In this document: in pieces, positions 35,901 through 47,177 of the stretch
Layout of the letters: the number at the start of each line of letters is the position of its first letter
Position numbering within the stretch: position 1 is the first letter of the stretch
Assembly (NCBI GenBank): GCA_905250025.1
Contig: CAJNOJ010000388.1
Location: 1 to 64,000, forward strand
Origin: Adineta ricciae
Lineage: Eukaryota; Rotifera; Eurotatoria; Adinetida; Adinetidae
Length of the DNA: 64,000 nt
Reading direction: 5' to 3'
The notes under the pieces: generated by a model
The model's input: the letters and a program-made list of their open reading frames with translations, nothing else
The model's database searches: none
What the model was told of the DNA's origin: nothing
Made by a program: the position numbers and the translations under genes

Positions 35901-37065
35901 TCAATCAAGCAATTTATTCGAATAAACAATCTGATGAATCCATGGAAGATAATAAGCAACACGAGTATAAACATTCGGTCTGCTATTATTCGTTTTACAG
36001 TTAAATCTTTCAACGTACGATGCAATTCCTGAGACCATCCATCGATTTTGTGCATCTTGGGATAAAAGTGGGCCTCCACTATCTCCACTACACGCTGATA
36101 CACCTGTTATATTATTACCAACACAAATCTGTCTTCGTTCATCGACGCCTTCCGTTGACCACCATTGATTGCACCCAGCAATCACTTGGGTAGATGCTTG
36201 TTTAAGCACAGGTGCATATCTTCCTCGGAATTCTGCAGAACCCCATCCAGCTATAATGACCGTATCGTTCGCTAGTGGTTGTTGATCAGATAAACATGCT
36301 AATTGAATAAATCTATTAAGGTAGAAGGGAGTATTTAATTGAAGAATTGCAATATCACCGAGTGGTGATAATTGAACAAATGTTGGATGAATGAAGACTT
36401 TTTCCACACGGCGAGTTTGACGAACGTTTCTCTCGAGCGTTGATGAAGTATTGTGTAAACCGGCAATTATTCGAATAAATGATCCATTGGTTGCAGTTAT
36501 ACAATGCGCGGCGGTGAGAACATATCGAGGATGAATTAATGTTCCACCACAGATGCTCGATGTACAATTTGAATTGTTACATGGAGGAGTTTCGATATAG
36601 AAAACAACCTTATAATATTGACAGAACGAGATTTTAATTACAGGAAAGAAAAATTCAGCAGATACTTTACCCAGGGCCAAGAATTCGGTATAGCTTCCAT
36701 TCCTCCGTAAATACGTTGGAATGGTACGTACGGTAGAATCTCTTGTTTTCCACATGAAACAGCATTCGGCATTGTTGCATCTATTGTTGTTGTTTCTGTT
36801 CAAATGAAATAAAACAAATAAGATGGCAACGAGAATTCGATTATTGAATACCGATTTGATATGTTGATTTGTATAAAGATGCGAATGTAATAACTAAGGC
36901 GATGACGATGATGCTTAAGCCAAATGAGAATAGAATAAAGAAAACGAGCAAGCACTTAATCGGAAAAGAAGCTTTCCAGTTTGCTGGTTGAGTTGATTTT
37001 GTTCTTTGAATCTGATTATTCAAAAACGAAAATGAACGTGAAATATTCGATGACTGATCCATCAA
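35901..37065 (-). CDS. Type II membrane-anchored serine protease (S1 family), allele B
   Basis: Three exons on the minus strand, 37065-36852, 36795-36671 and 36608-35901; spliced frame 349 codons with stop. Order: cytosolic Ser/Lys-rich N-terminus, one TM helix (about 33-60), a short stem with a Cys, activation site RIYGG, then the S1 domain with the catalytic His in TAAHC, Asp in GDIAIL and Ser in GDSGGP. The residue six before the catalytic Ser is Ser and the 214-216 segment reads SYV, which points to chymotrypsin- or elastase-like and not trypsin-like specificity. It acts outside the cell after cleavage at the Arg-Ile bond. The allele is 40548-41707. Confidence 0.85.
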
Positions 37066-37199
37066 TAGTTTTCGAAATTGTGATGATTTTGCTCGATTAA
37101 ATTGTGCAAATGATCACATACGCGGGGATTAAAAAACCGTTGAGGAACGATAAATGTCGCTTTAAACTTTAAAGAGAATAGCATCAGTCGTGTTTTTAT

Positions 37200-37480
37200 T
37201 CGAAATTTAACAAAGAATGTCATTATAAAGAACATACTACAGACAGAGGCGTATTCAATTTCGTAAATAATCTATCAACACCATTCACTGTACACAATAC
37301 AGTTAACATCAATGTCATACGAGCAACGTACCAACTACAGAATATCAAGAAGTTCTCCGCTTCATAGCATTAGATTATGATTTTCGTATTGATACCACTA
37401 AGGTCGGTAATCAAAAAGAATATTTGTTTGAAGAAAATATTCTTCCAAATTTACTCATACGTTTCCCACGAAAAGACGAT
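37200..37480 (+). other. Unrecognised sequence shared by both haplotypes
   Basis: Matches 41845-42080, where a 73-codon plus-strand frame with NITNNVPTTEYQEV is open; here the same frame is broken near 37320. No family was recognised. It could be a remnant exon or non-coding sequence; listed because it is conserved while the frame is not. Confidence 0.3.
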
Positions 37481-37687
37481 TCATCCCTTCATCTATTATG
37501 CTGATGCAACGCACCAACTTCGTACGACAAATTATCTAAAATAAAAATAAGCGGATGAGACTACCAAGTTCTTCACCGTCATGCCCAACTTGTACGTTAG
37601 TTCTAAAAAACTAGTTTACAAAAGCAGTTTATTAGCCCATACAATAGTGAGAGTCTATCCGATGATATTTCCATTCGTAAATGTGCT

Positions 37688-37927
37688 TCACGTGAACCAA
37701 TCCAAAGTAAAGCATTTCGCACTTGTAAATGTTCGGTTTGGTTTGATGCTGCTTTTACAACGTCTCTTGTTCTCCACTTTCGGGCGCGGTATCACAAGTT
37801 TCAGAACTATTACCAGAACATCCACCACACCAATCAACGTCGTCGCGATAGTAATCACATCGTTTTTCACCTCAGTCACATAATTACATTCTTTCGGTTG
37901 ACATTCATCATAGTAACGATCATACAT
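37688..37927 (-). pseudogene. C-terminal TM fragment of bdelloid two-TM protein family, allele B
   Basis: About 79 codons: YDRYYDEC, CNYVTEVKN, then a hydrophobic helix (ATTLIGVVDVLVIVLKLVI) and a basic end. This is the C-terminal membrane segment typical of a large bdelloid-expanded family of unknown function. Upstream sequence is lost at 37930, where haplotype B departs from A into a repeat. The A version is part of the pseudogene at 42370-43590. Confidence 0.6.
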
Positions 37928-37939
37928 CTATGTTTGAGA

Positions 37940-38416
37940 ATACATCCTATTCCGCAATGTTGCACATTTGGGAATCAGTTCCGCACACGGAATCAGTTCC
38001 CACGATTCCGGAATTCACCCGAAGCAATTCCGGAATCCATACACACAATTACACGGAATTCCTACCAATTCCGGAATTACACCCACTCCCTTCACCCTCA
38101 CATATCATCTCCCCTATACATGACCGAATTCCGTTTACGGAATTCCGGAATTCAGTCATACCCGGAATCGCTAGGAATTCCGTGGAATTCCTACCAATTC
38201 CTACCGATTCCGGAATCGCACCGAATTCCGGAATTCCGTAAACGGAATTGAATCGTTCCAGGACGATGATAGCAAGTCCTACTTAAGCAAGCATGCAATT
38301 CCGGAATCGCTAGGAATTCCATGGAATTCCGCGGAATTCCTACCAATTCCGGAATTACACCCACCCCCTTCACCCTCACATATCATCTCCCCTATACACC
38401 ACCCAATTCCGTTTAC
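37940..38416. repeat. GGAATTCC-rich repeat at contig end
   Basis: GGAATTCC, TTCCGGAATT and CCAATTCC recur at short spacing. An 84 bp unit is present twice as a direct repeat (38055-38138 and 38333-38416) with about four mismatches. A 23 bp perfect inverted repeat pairs 38131-38153 with 38223-38245. The second copy is cut exactly at the n of 38417, so the assembly stopped inside the repeat. It is absent from haplotype A at the equivalent position (42616). Confidence 0.85.
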
Positions 38417-38417
38417 N
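38417..38417. other. Single n: contig join
   Basis: To the left is the B-haplotype repeat; to the right the sequence restarts inside the transporter exon, repeating 17462-17604 exactly for 143 bases and then continuing past it. Confidence 0.9.
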
Positions 38418-39278
38418 ACGAACACAGATGAGAACTAAATGTAAATGGTGAAATATCGAATCTCACAACGAATATTTTACAAAGTGCAACGAAGAAGATG
38501 GTTGAACAAATGCAAAAAAATACCATTGGTCCGATAAGATGAAAAAAAGTGTGACCGGGTGAAAAATGTCTTATAATCAATGCAGTTAAACATCCATTTG
38601 GGCCATACAGGCCGCTTTGGATCGATTGCGAATTCAATCCAAGAAAATGGGCGGTTAACGTGGAAATTATCGTTCCAAAGAAAGCGTAGGAAGCCGAAGA
38701 TTTTTCATTCATGGTTAACGCTAGAACGATGATCTAAACAATCTTTCTTACGACGAAACGAAGCAGAAAGTGACTAAACTTACCAAACCAGATAGTGGAT
38801 TATTCGCGAACATGAGTTGACCGATTCCTCTGAAAACTGAATCGATAAAATTGATAAAAAATTTGAGAAATCGAAGACCGCGAAGGAATTGTTTATGAGT
38901 GAAAAGATAATGGATTTGTGACATAGTACCAAAAAGTGAACGAAGCGTAATTCGATCGTGAGGAGAATCAAAACGACGATTTCGATGAATCAAAAATGAT
39001 CGAGAACGACGAGGTGATGGATGAACAACAATTTCATCTAACGGATGAAATGTTTCATTTTCCGACTGTTTTTGTTGTTCAGAAGGAAGCATAGAAGACC
39101 ACGGTTGGATTTCATGAATGACAAATGATTCAGCTGATTGTTTTCTTGTCAGACGTTTATTTTCATGTTCGTTGTCGTCTTCCTCAAACTGGAATCGAAC
39201 CGACATGCTTGTTGATGAACGTGTTCCGCTTGACAACGAGGATTTCATTGGAGAACTACTTATTGTCGGTTGTTTCAT
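38418..39278 (-). CDS. Urea transporter-ankyrin fusion, allele A, 5' part
   Basis: Exon 1 is 39278-38784 and the start of exon 2 is 38733-38418, with a 50 bp intron. It encodes the polar N-terminus and first half of the channel (GIGQLMFANNPLSGL, then GLYGPNGCLTALI). With 15339-17604, and counting the 143 bp overlap once, exon 2 is 2,439 bp, the same as in allele B. It is therefore an intact gene displayed in two pieces. Confidence 0.88.
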
Positions 39279-39797
39279 TAACGAATATGGTTAGACGACT
39301 TACGTTGATTTCAATGTAGGAGAAAAGAAAACAGATCTATCAATGATTGACAAGGTTTCGATGAATCAAAATATGCAATTATTTTTGACAGCTATGAAAT
39401 AATAAATGCGCGAAATATCATTAGCCCTTTCTTCTCTTTCGTATATTTAATCGAATTTCTACACGTGTTCTGTTATATCGTATTGAATACGTGTAAATAA
39501 AATATTTATCGATGGACTTGTGTCTATAGTTTGAATAAACTCAAATCGGGATCGAGGTCATGTAAATTTTACGTGTAAAACTGACAGAAGAAATGAACAT
39601 ATTCTTTTCTATTCGATCTAATTGAAGATGTGTGTACAGCTAAGATTCGTACTTGTATAAAGATGTCGCACAAGCAATGATAGAATCCAGCAACATTTAC
39701 ACCGATGGTTGCTTATCATGATAAAAAATTACTCTCGTTTATTAATACGTATTAGTACAGTGTCTTGTTTTACTAGGATGTCAATGTTCAATAATGA

Positions 39798-40272
39798 TTA
39801 AAATCCAATAAAGCCATCATAACAGCAATTATAGGCTGTATGATTATTCCATTGCTTGCACCAAGCATTCGCCATGTAGGATGATGTGAGACCAGCGCGA
39901 GAACACGTGCGCCCGTTATCGACTGCATTTGCCGTTCCATTTCGCCATGGACATGCTTCATCCGAAAGGCAAAAACGAGCTTGATTGCAAACGCAATAGA
40001 TTTCGAGCGAATCTCCTGCACTGTCAACACCACCATCGTCCATACATTCATCTGGAATCACATAGATTCGTCCGGTTCCTTTGCACGACAATTTTGACGT
40101 CGAGGCTGGATCACACGCACTCGCAGTATCACTACTACATGTGATACATTCTGTTGATCATATACCAGCGATGCTAATAGTATAATGAAACTGATTTCCG
40201 AAGTAATTTCAATAAATAGTTCTACCTGATAATAACAACAGCAATAAGAAGATGAAGATTTGTGCATTGCAT
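39798..40272 (-). pseudogene. Small secreted Cys-rich protein, allele A with nonsense codon
   Basis: Same exon lengths as allele B (40272-40226 and 40173-39798). In the signal-peptide region the Trp codon TGG of B is TGA here (minus strand, 40160-40158), ending the protein after about 20 residues. The rest of the frame is intact. 39279-39797 is intergenic. Confidence 0.7.
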
Positions 40273-40547
40273 TGCTTGTTTGATTATTTGTATGTGTATG
40301 TGATGTAGCGTGTACATATGCAAATCCAGGAAGTCAAAACAGAAATCATGGAGTCTTGACAATGACTTTTTTCTATGACTATCGACCAATCAGAATGTAG
40401 AAGTAATCGTGATTTATTTTCAGTATGTTTTTACCTTATCGCCCATTGTATGTGATACAAATAATTGGGCGTCGCACTTTTCATGATATTTCCACCGGTT
40501 TCGCGTTATATGACTATATTTTATGATAGCACTCGAATGAATATTCA

Positions 40548-41707
40548 TCAATCAAGCGATTTATTCGAATAAGCAATCTGATGAATCCATGGAAGATAAT
40601 AAGCAACACGAGTATAAACATTGGGTCTACTATTATTCGTTTTACAATTAAATCTTTCAACGTATGACGCAATCCCTGAGACAATCCACCGGTTTTGTGC
40701 ATCCCTGGATAAGATTGGACCTCCACTATCTCCACTACATGCTGATACACCTGTTATATTATTGGCAACACAAATTTGTCTTCGTTCATCAACGCCTTCC
40801 GCTGACCACCATTGATTGCACCCAGCAATCACTTGGGTAAATGCTTGTTTAAGCACAGGTGCATATCTTCCTCGGAATTCTGCAGAACCCCATCCAGCTA
40901 TAATGACCGTATCGTTCCCTAGTGGTTGTTGATCAGATAAACATGCTAATTGAATAAATCTGTTAAGGTAGAAGGGAGCATTTAATTGAAGAATTGCAAT
41001 ATCACCGAGTAGCGATAATTGAACAAATGTTGGATGAATGAAGACTTTTTCCACACGGCGAGTTTGACGAACGTTTCTCTCGAGGGTTGATGAAGTATTG
41101 TGTAAACCGGCAATTATTCGAATAAATGATCCATTGGTTGCAGTTATACAATGCGCGGCGGTGAGAACATATCGAGGATGAATTAACGTTCCACCGCAGA
41201 TGCTCGATGTACAATTTGAACTGCTACATGGAGGAGTTTCGATATAGAAAACAACCTTATAATATTAAGACAACGAGATTTTTTGTCACAGAAAAAAAAA
41301 CAAGAAATTTTACCCAAGGCCAAGAATTCGGTACAGCTTCAATTCCTCCGTAAATACGTTGAAATGGTACGTACGGTAGAATCTCTTGTTTTCCACATGA
41401 AGCAGCATTCGGCACTGTTGCACCTATTGTTGTCGTTTCTGTTCAAATGAAAGCAAAAAATAACATAACAATGAGAATTCGATTATTGATTACCGATTTG
41501 ATATGTTGGTTTGTATAAAGATGCGAATGTAATAACTAAGGCGATGACGATGATGCTTAAGCCAAATGAGAATAGAATAAAGAAAACGAGCAAACATTTG
41601 ATCGGAAAAGAAGCTTTCCAGTTTGCTGGTGGAGTTGATTTTGTTCTTTGAATCTGATTATTCAAAAACGAAAATGAACGTGAAATATTCGATGACTGAT
41701 CCATCAA
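40548..41707 (-). CDS. Type II membrane-anchored serine protease, allele A
   Basis: Exons 41707-41494, 41438-41314 and 41255-40548, each the same length as in allele B, so the frame is intact. The catalytic His, Asp and Ser are kept, as is the Ser in the specificity pocket. Substitutions are scattered over the surface (for example SLLGDIAILQLNAPF and GGPILSRD). Confidence 0.83.
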
Positions 41708-42369
41708 TAGTTTTCAAAATTGTGATGATTTTGCTCGATTAAATTGTGCAAATGATCACATACGCGAGGATTAAAAAACCGTTGAAGAACGATAAATGTT
41801 ACTTTAAACTTTAAAGAGAATAGTATCGGTCATGTTTTTATTCGAAATTTAACAAAGAATGTCATATAAAGAACATACTATAGACAGAGGCATATTCGAT
41901 TTCTTAAATAATCGATCGACGCCATTTATTATACATAATACAGTTAACATCAATATTACGAACAACGTACCAACTACAGAATATCAAGAAGTTTCCCGCT
42001 TCATAGCATTAGATTATGATTTTCGTATTGATACAACTAAGGTCTGTAATCGAACAGAATATTTGTTTGAAGAAATCTGAACATTATTATTAAAGCCTTA
42101 TACAGGAATATCTACGAAAATATTCTTTCAAATTTACTCAAACGTTTCCCACGAAAAGGCTATTCATCCCTTCATCTGTTATGCTGATGAAACGCACCAA
42201 CTTCGTACGACAAATTATCTAAAATAAAAATAAGCGGATGAGACTACCAAGTTCTTCACCGTCACACCCAACTTGTACGTTAGTTCTAAAAAACTAGTTT
42301 ACAAAAGCAGTTTATTCAACAATACAATAGTAAGAATCTGTCTGATGATATTTCCATTCAAATGTTCTT

Positions 42370-43590
42370 CATGCTTCACGTGCACCAATCCAAAGTAAAG
42401 CATTTCGCACTTGTAAATGTTCGGTTTGGTTTGATGCTGCTTTTACAACGTCTCTTGTTCTTCACTTTCGGGCGCGGTATCACAAGTTTCAGCACTGTTA
42501 TCAGAACATCCACCACACCAATCAACGTCGTCGCGATAGTAATCACATCGTTTTTCACCTCAGTCACATAATTATATTCTTTCGGTCGACATTCATCATA
42601 ATAACGATCATACATCTATGTTTCAATCATCAGATTGTTCATGATCTGTTGAATGTTCGTGTCTGGTGCATAGTTGTTTGATGCCGATGAATCAAGAGAT
42701 ATGACATCGAGCCATAACGATGTACTGAGAGATATGTATAAAAACCTGGTACATCGAAGCGGCTTTGATTACTATTGTAATTGAAAACGGACGACTGTTT
42801 AGTACATCTTGGAGAGCTTTGACATGAACAATCAGAGTAGACAGCCGTACTTGCACACACGGAGTCGTTACCGTTAGCAATCTCTATAACAAAATTAGTT
42901 TGTAACGCAGACAAAAGACCATTGCTTCGAATGATTTCACGTATTGTCGAAAGGAATAATAGAAAATTGTTTGTTGTTGATGTTCTGAATTGATTATAGT
43001 GCTTGACATTGAGATTCAAACACTTGCTTGATTATGACAGATTCACTGGTATACTGGTTGGAATAGGAGCTGAGCGACACTGTGTGGAAAGTGTTTCTTT
43101 GCTGAATTCACAAAACATTCTCATTGCCTGAAATGCTTCCACACCTATCCAACGAAAATCATCTGCCCGGTAAACTCCAACAAACGAACTCAAGTATTGA
43201 TTCCAAACCGGACTGATGAAGTCACTTTGACATACTTGATGTAATGTGTAGTCGATGTGCAGAAGCTGCTCGTATTTGATTGATATTGTTGTGCATGGAC
43301 ATGTGAGAGATGATGAGTATGTGTCGAAAGATGACCAGTGAACGGTGATGGGTTTTATGATGGTGACGAGAGAAGGAGAATGGTTAGTGAGAGAAGAAAG
43401 ATGAGAATGAATAGTCGTGTCGAGATGCGTTGGGTGTGAAGTTGATGGGAATCAGTTGTTGGTGGAACAGAGAGAAAGAAATTGAGATTGTGTAATTGAC
43501 GCGCGACTTTTTGCCGAAACTGCCCAACTGGTACGAGAACTGTGAACACTAGAGAGAAACATAAGGACGAAAGGATATGTGCACTCAAAG
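42370..43590 (-). pseudogene. Bdelloid two-TM family protein, decayed
   Basis: Read on the minus strand the order fits the bdelloid-expanded family: N-terminal TM helix (43355-43588, LFILIFLLSLTILLLSS), CPC.TISI.Y and HQVCQSDFISPVW (43130-43300), FRTSTTNNFLLFLSTIR and ALQTNF (42880-43000), Ser/Cys-rich CSCQSSPRCTKQS and VPGFYT (42740-42830), then IQQIMNNLMIE, YDRYYDEC and the C-terminal helix (42376-42660). At least three frame changes (near 43360, 43020 and 42730) and stops break it, and the part after VPGFYT is mostly deleted. Function of the family is unknown. Confidence 0.7.
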
Positions 43591-45476
43591 CAGTCGTTTT
43601 TCACGACGTCATAGAATTTACTTCACCGTTTCGGCGTCTTTTCTTAGTCTCTAAGATAAGACATATCTCTTCTTTTGAAGTAGTTTTCTGCATTGTTAAC
43701 TGAGAAATCAACGTGAACCGTCAGTGAGACAAAAAAAAATACCAGTGCTGATATTTTTCTGTACCGTTATCGATTCAACGGTAAGCTTTTCCGAGTTTAC
43801 AGATGACGATAATCGAAAACGATCTTTCCACGCTCAAAGTGCGTTATTTGTAAACTCTACTCTAGACATACTTTCTGTCACTAGATATACGAGATTAGCA
43901 AGAGATACTAGATTCTTTCAATAAAATCAGCTGTTTATCTATGTCTACATGGTTGACAAGAAAAACATAAAATAATCTAGTTCTTACTTGTGTTTTGTAA
44001 TAAATATCTGAATGTCAACACTTTCATATGTTGAAGTTCGCGTTATTGCGTATAAGCCTGAAACTACAATGAGTTGAGCATGTATTGACTGTTCAAGAAA
44101 ATACAAATTTAGATGAATGTTTCTTCATTAAAGAAGAGAGAACAGATAGAGATACATAGGGAAGCAGCTACACCTGTACGTGATTAGATATAACCACTAG
44201 AAGCAGAAGAAAACACGCTCACACATTGTTAAAGAATATGCATAGTCGATTTTTGTAAAAAAATGATTCCTCAATTGAGAATCCTGTTAGAAAAGAAATA
44301 GAACTAAACTTGATCGTATATGTTCTTTCGATGATCAAAGAAAATGCTATTATAAAGTAAAAATAAAGTTCAGCTATTAAGAAATCGTCTTCATTCCGTG
44401 TTTAAAAAAAAAGCAATCTTCTCGTCATTCATGATGATACGATGTACTTTTTTGTCGTTATTTTGTACTCAAGATGGTTTTTTAACAATATTATCAATCA
44501 TATTCTTAGTTTCTCGTGAAAACCCGCACAAAAAGCCAATGCCTTTAAACCTAACCCCAACAGAAACTTCAATTTTCTTGCTAATCGATGTATGTAAATG
44601 TTCCATTGTATCAACCATCTCGCTATCAACAACTTGTGGCGTTGACGGTAAACAATCAAGCTCCACATGATTTGGTAATAATTTATTGGTACATGATCCA
44701 ACGGGTGGTTCTGTATAATTAAGTTTACAAATTTAACGCATAAATTCGTTCATTTCACATGCACCTGTGTATCATAAGGGAGATCCAGCAAGTATAGATT
44801 ATAGCCAAATCCGATCTTATTACTGTTTGCCAACCAACTTACACTCGACAACGTTCGAGTTATCTTACTTTTGTGCAAATATTTTCATACACAATCAATC
44901 GTTTGTCGACGATCTTCACGAATAGATGAGATATAATTGCAAAACCATTACAATTGAATGAGTATTTTATTCTTTTTTGTAGACTATTTATACAGTTAAG
45001 GCAAATTCGTGGTTATCAAGATATGCATTCGATTTTCCCGAAAAGAACACAGCACTTCATACTTTAAAATGTTTAGATGACTCTTTATTTCGTAGAACAA
45101 CCTTCAATACGAGACAAGTCTGATCAAATATTTATTTTCGAGAACTAAAAACGTAGATGAAGTCAACATTTTGACTAGAGCAAAACGACAAGCCTCGATG
45201 TATGTTTATATCAAAGATGTTGTGGACTAGATTGTGTCCTTTATAGATAAGCAATACTCAAAATATTCAAATAACCATTAGTCAGAAACCAATCATTCAC
45301 CTTTTTTTTTCTTCTTTACATGTAAATGTTTATATAAAAACGCACGTTTCATTCTCACTTTCTCATACATGTAGCATGTTACGCCTCGGTAATTGTATTT
45401 CGTTTGCTGTGATTGTGTCAATTTGCACGTTGCGACTTCGATCATTATTTTGAATCTCAAAAAAACCATTGATAAT
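43591..45476. other. Long intergenic stretch, no gene recognised
   Basis: 1.9 kb, AT-rich. Frames of 60-90 codons at 43724-43924 and 44398-44701 on both strands overlap and show no family features. The last 200 bp, with an A/T-rich leader and poly-T tracts, likely contain the promoter of the permease gene. Confidence 0.5.
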
Positions 45477-47177
45477 ATGTCCCTGCAAAATCAATCATCC
45501 AGCATACCTCTGATATCAAATGATGATGAAATGCATATCAATCCACTTGGACAAAATAAAGATTATCAAAGTATTCAAAACTCGTCTTCGTCATCACTCA
45601 ATTCGAATTCCAATCGATTAAACAAATTTCTAAACAGTCTCGATTACATTCATGCAGAACAACGTGGCATCCAGCGTGTTCTACCTTCAGAACGTACTGA
45701 TTCATCGGTTCTAAACACGTCTATCATTTGGGTATGATAAGAAGATATATTTCTCGTTTTTAATGCTTCGCTTCTCTTTGAAGATCGGAATGAATATTAT
45801 TATTCCATGCTTTGCTGTTGGTGCAATTGGACCAGCTGTTTATAAATTGGATCTCTATGAGTCATTCTTAACAATTCTCATTGCCACCAGTTGTTCAATT
45901 CTCCCTACTGCAATTATTTCTTGTTTTGGTCCACCGTCAGGTTTGCGGACGATGGTTATCATCCGTTACAGCTGGGGTTACTATGGCGCATCGGTCATAT
46001 CTATTCTATCGGTGATCTCGGCTCTAGGATGGTCAACTGTGAATGTTATAACTGGTGCTCAAGTACTACGTGTTGTTTTCGATTATGAAATCTCGTTAAC
46101 TGTTGGAATTCTCCTTATAGCCATTATTGTTATAATCGTTTCATTTGCTGGTTACGAATGGATTCATATTTATGAAAAATACGCATGGATTCCAGTATTT
46201 ATTGCATATTGTTTTGTCGCTATCCTTAGTGTTAACGACATTCAACATTCACAAGAAGTAGGGTCGAGATTGATCGACATTATCAATTGAATTTCTCCGT
46301 TTTCTAGGTGTACTTAAACGCAACAAGAACAATGTACAGGAGAAGTACATGGAATACCAATGGTATGTTAAGTTTCAGCGCGTCATGTACCGCTGCCGCT
46401 ACGAGTTGGTCGGTCTTAGCTGCCGATTATAATACGTATTTATCAGAAGATGCAAATCAAATGAAAATTTTTCTTTTCACTTATTTCGGAAACTTCTTTG
46501 CGATAATTCCCTTAGAACTTCTCGGCACAGCCGTTTATACAGGCACTTATACAAATGAACAATGGGCTTATGCATACCAAGTTGATAATGCTGGCGGATT
46601 ATTAGGTGCATCTCTTGCATCTCTGGGTGTTTTTGCTAAAATTCTTCTCATTTTATTTTCATTCTCAGCAGTTGCATGTACTATTCCAAACATTTATTCT
46701 TTCTCTTTGTCTGCTCAAGCTATCTCATCAATATTTCAACGAATTCCTCGAATGTACTATGCAATAGTTGGCACTCTGATTTATACGATATTAGCAATTG
46801 TGGCCGCAAAGAATTTTAATCAAGTATTGGTATCGTTCATGGATGTTGTATCAGGCTTCGCTTCAATTTATATCGTTGTGCTGCTGGAAGAACATTTCAT
46901 TTTCCGACGTTGTTCGTATAAGAACTATGATTTCAATTCATGGAACGATCGAAAAGCTTTACCTATTAGTTTCGCTGCAATATTTGCCGGTGCAGTAGGA
47001 GTGATTGGATTTGTCCTCGGTATGTCGCAAGATTGGTATCAAGGTCCTATTTCAAAGGTGTTCTCAAATAATGGAGCTGCACAAAGTCCAAATTTGGGAT
47101 TTCTATGTGCATTGATTTTCACAGCTATTACTTTTCCTCTATTTCGATGCATTGAGTTACATTATGTAAAACGATAA
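45477..47177 (+). CDS. Purine-cytosine permease, NCS1 family, fungal type
   Basis: Three exons, 45477-45731, 45784-46257 and 46308-47177, introns of 52 and 50 bp; 532 residues. The cytosolic N-terminus of about 85 residues holds the conserved lead-in (IHAEQRGIQRVLPSERTD). It is followed by about 12 TM helices with the family motifs GPPSGLRTMVIIRYSWGYYG, WSTVNVITGAQVL and ATSWSVLAADYNTYL, and the C-terminal ELHYVKR. NCS1 proteins of the FCY2 branch carry cytosine, adenine, guanine or hypoxanthine with H+ into the cell. This branch is typical of fungi and bacteria and not of animals, so the gene is a good horizontal-transfer candidate that has gained rotifer-like introns. Confidence 0.87.

Larger units (their letters stand above)
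17606..38416. repeat. Allelic block (haplotype B) inserted between two pieces of haplotype A
   Basis: 20.8 kb that repeats, in the same order and strand, the genes of 6424-17604 and 38418-42615 with 2-4 % base differences by eye (about 6 in 270 bp of the four-TM gene; about 6 in 137 bp of beta-tubulin). It is bounded by single n characters on both sides. The flanking A pieces overlap each other by 143 identical bases, while B differs there by one base. It contains about 5.2 kb (18468-23692) not found in A and ends in a repeat. This is best read as the homologous chromosome segment and not as a tandem duplication. Confidence 0.85.

Noticed and set aside
6424..37926. True tandem duplication of an 11-20 kb gene block
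   Set aside because: Joins are marked by n, the flanks overlap by 143 identical bases, and divergence is even along the block, as for alleles.
40548..41054. N-terminal truncation of the A-haplotype protease
   Set aside because: Only the open frame looks short; all three exons have the same length as in B and splice in frame.
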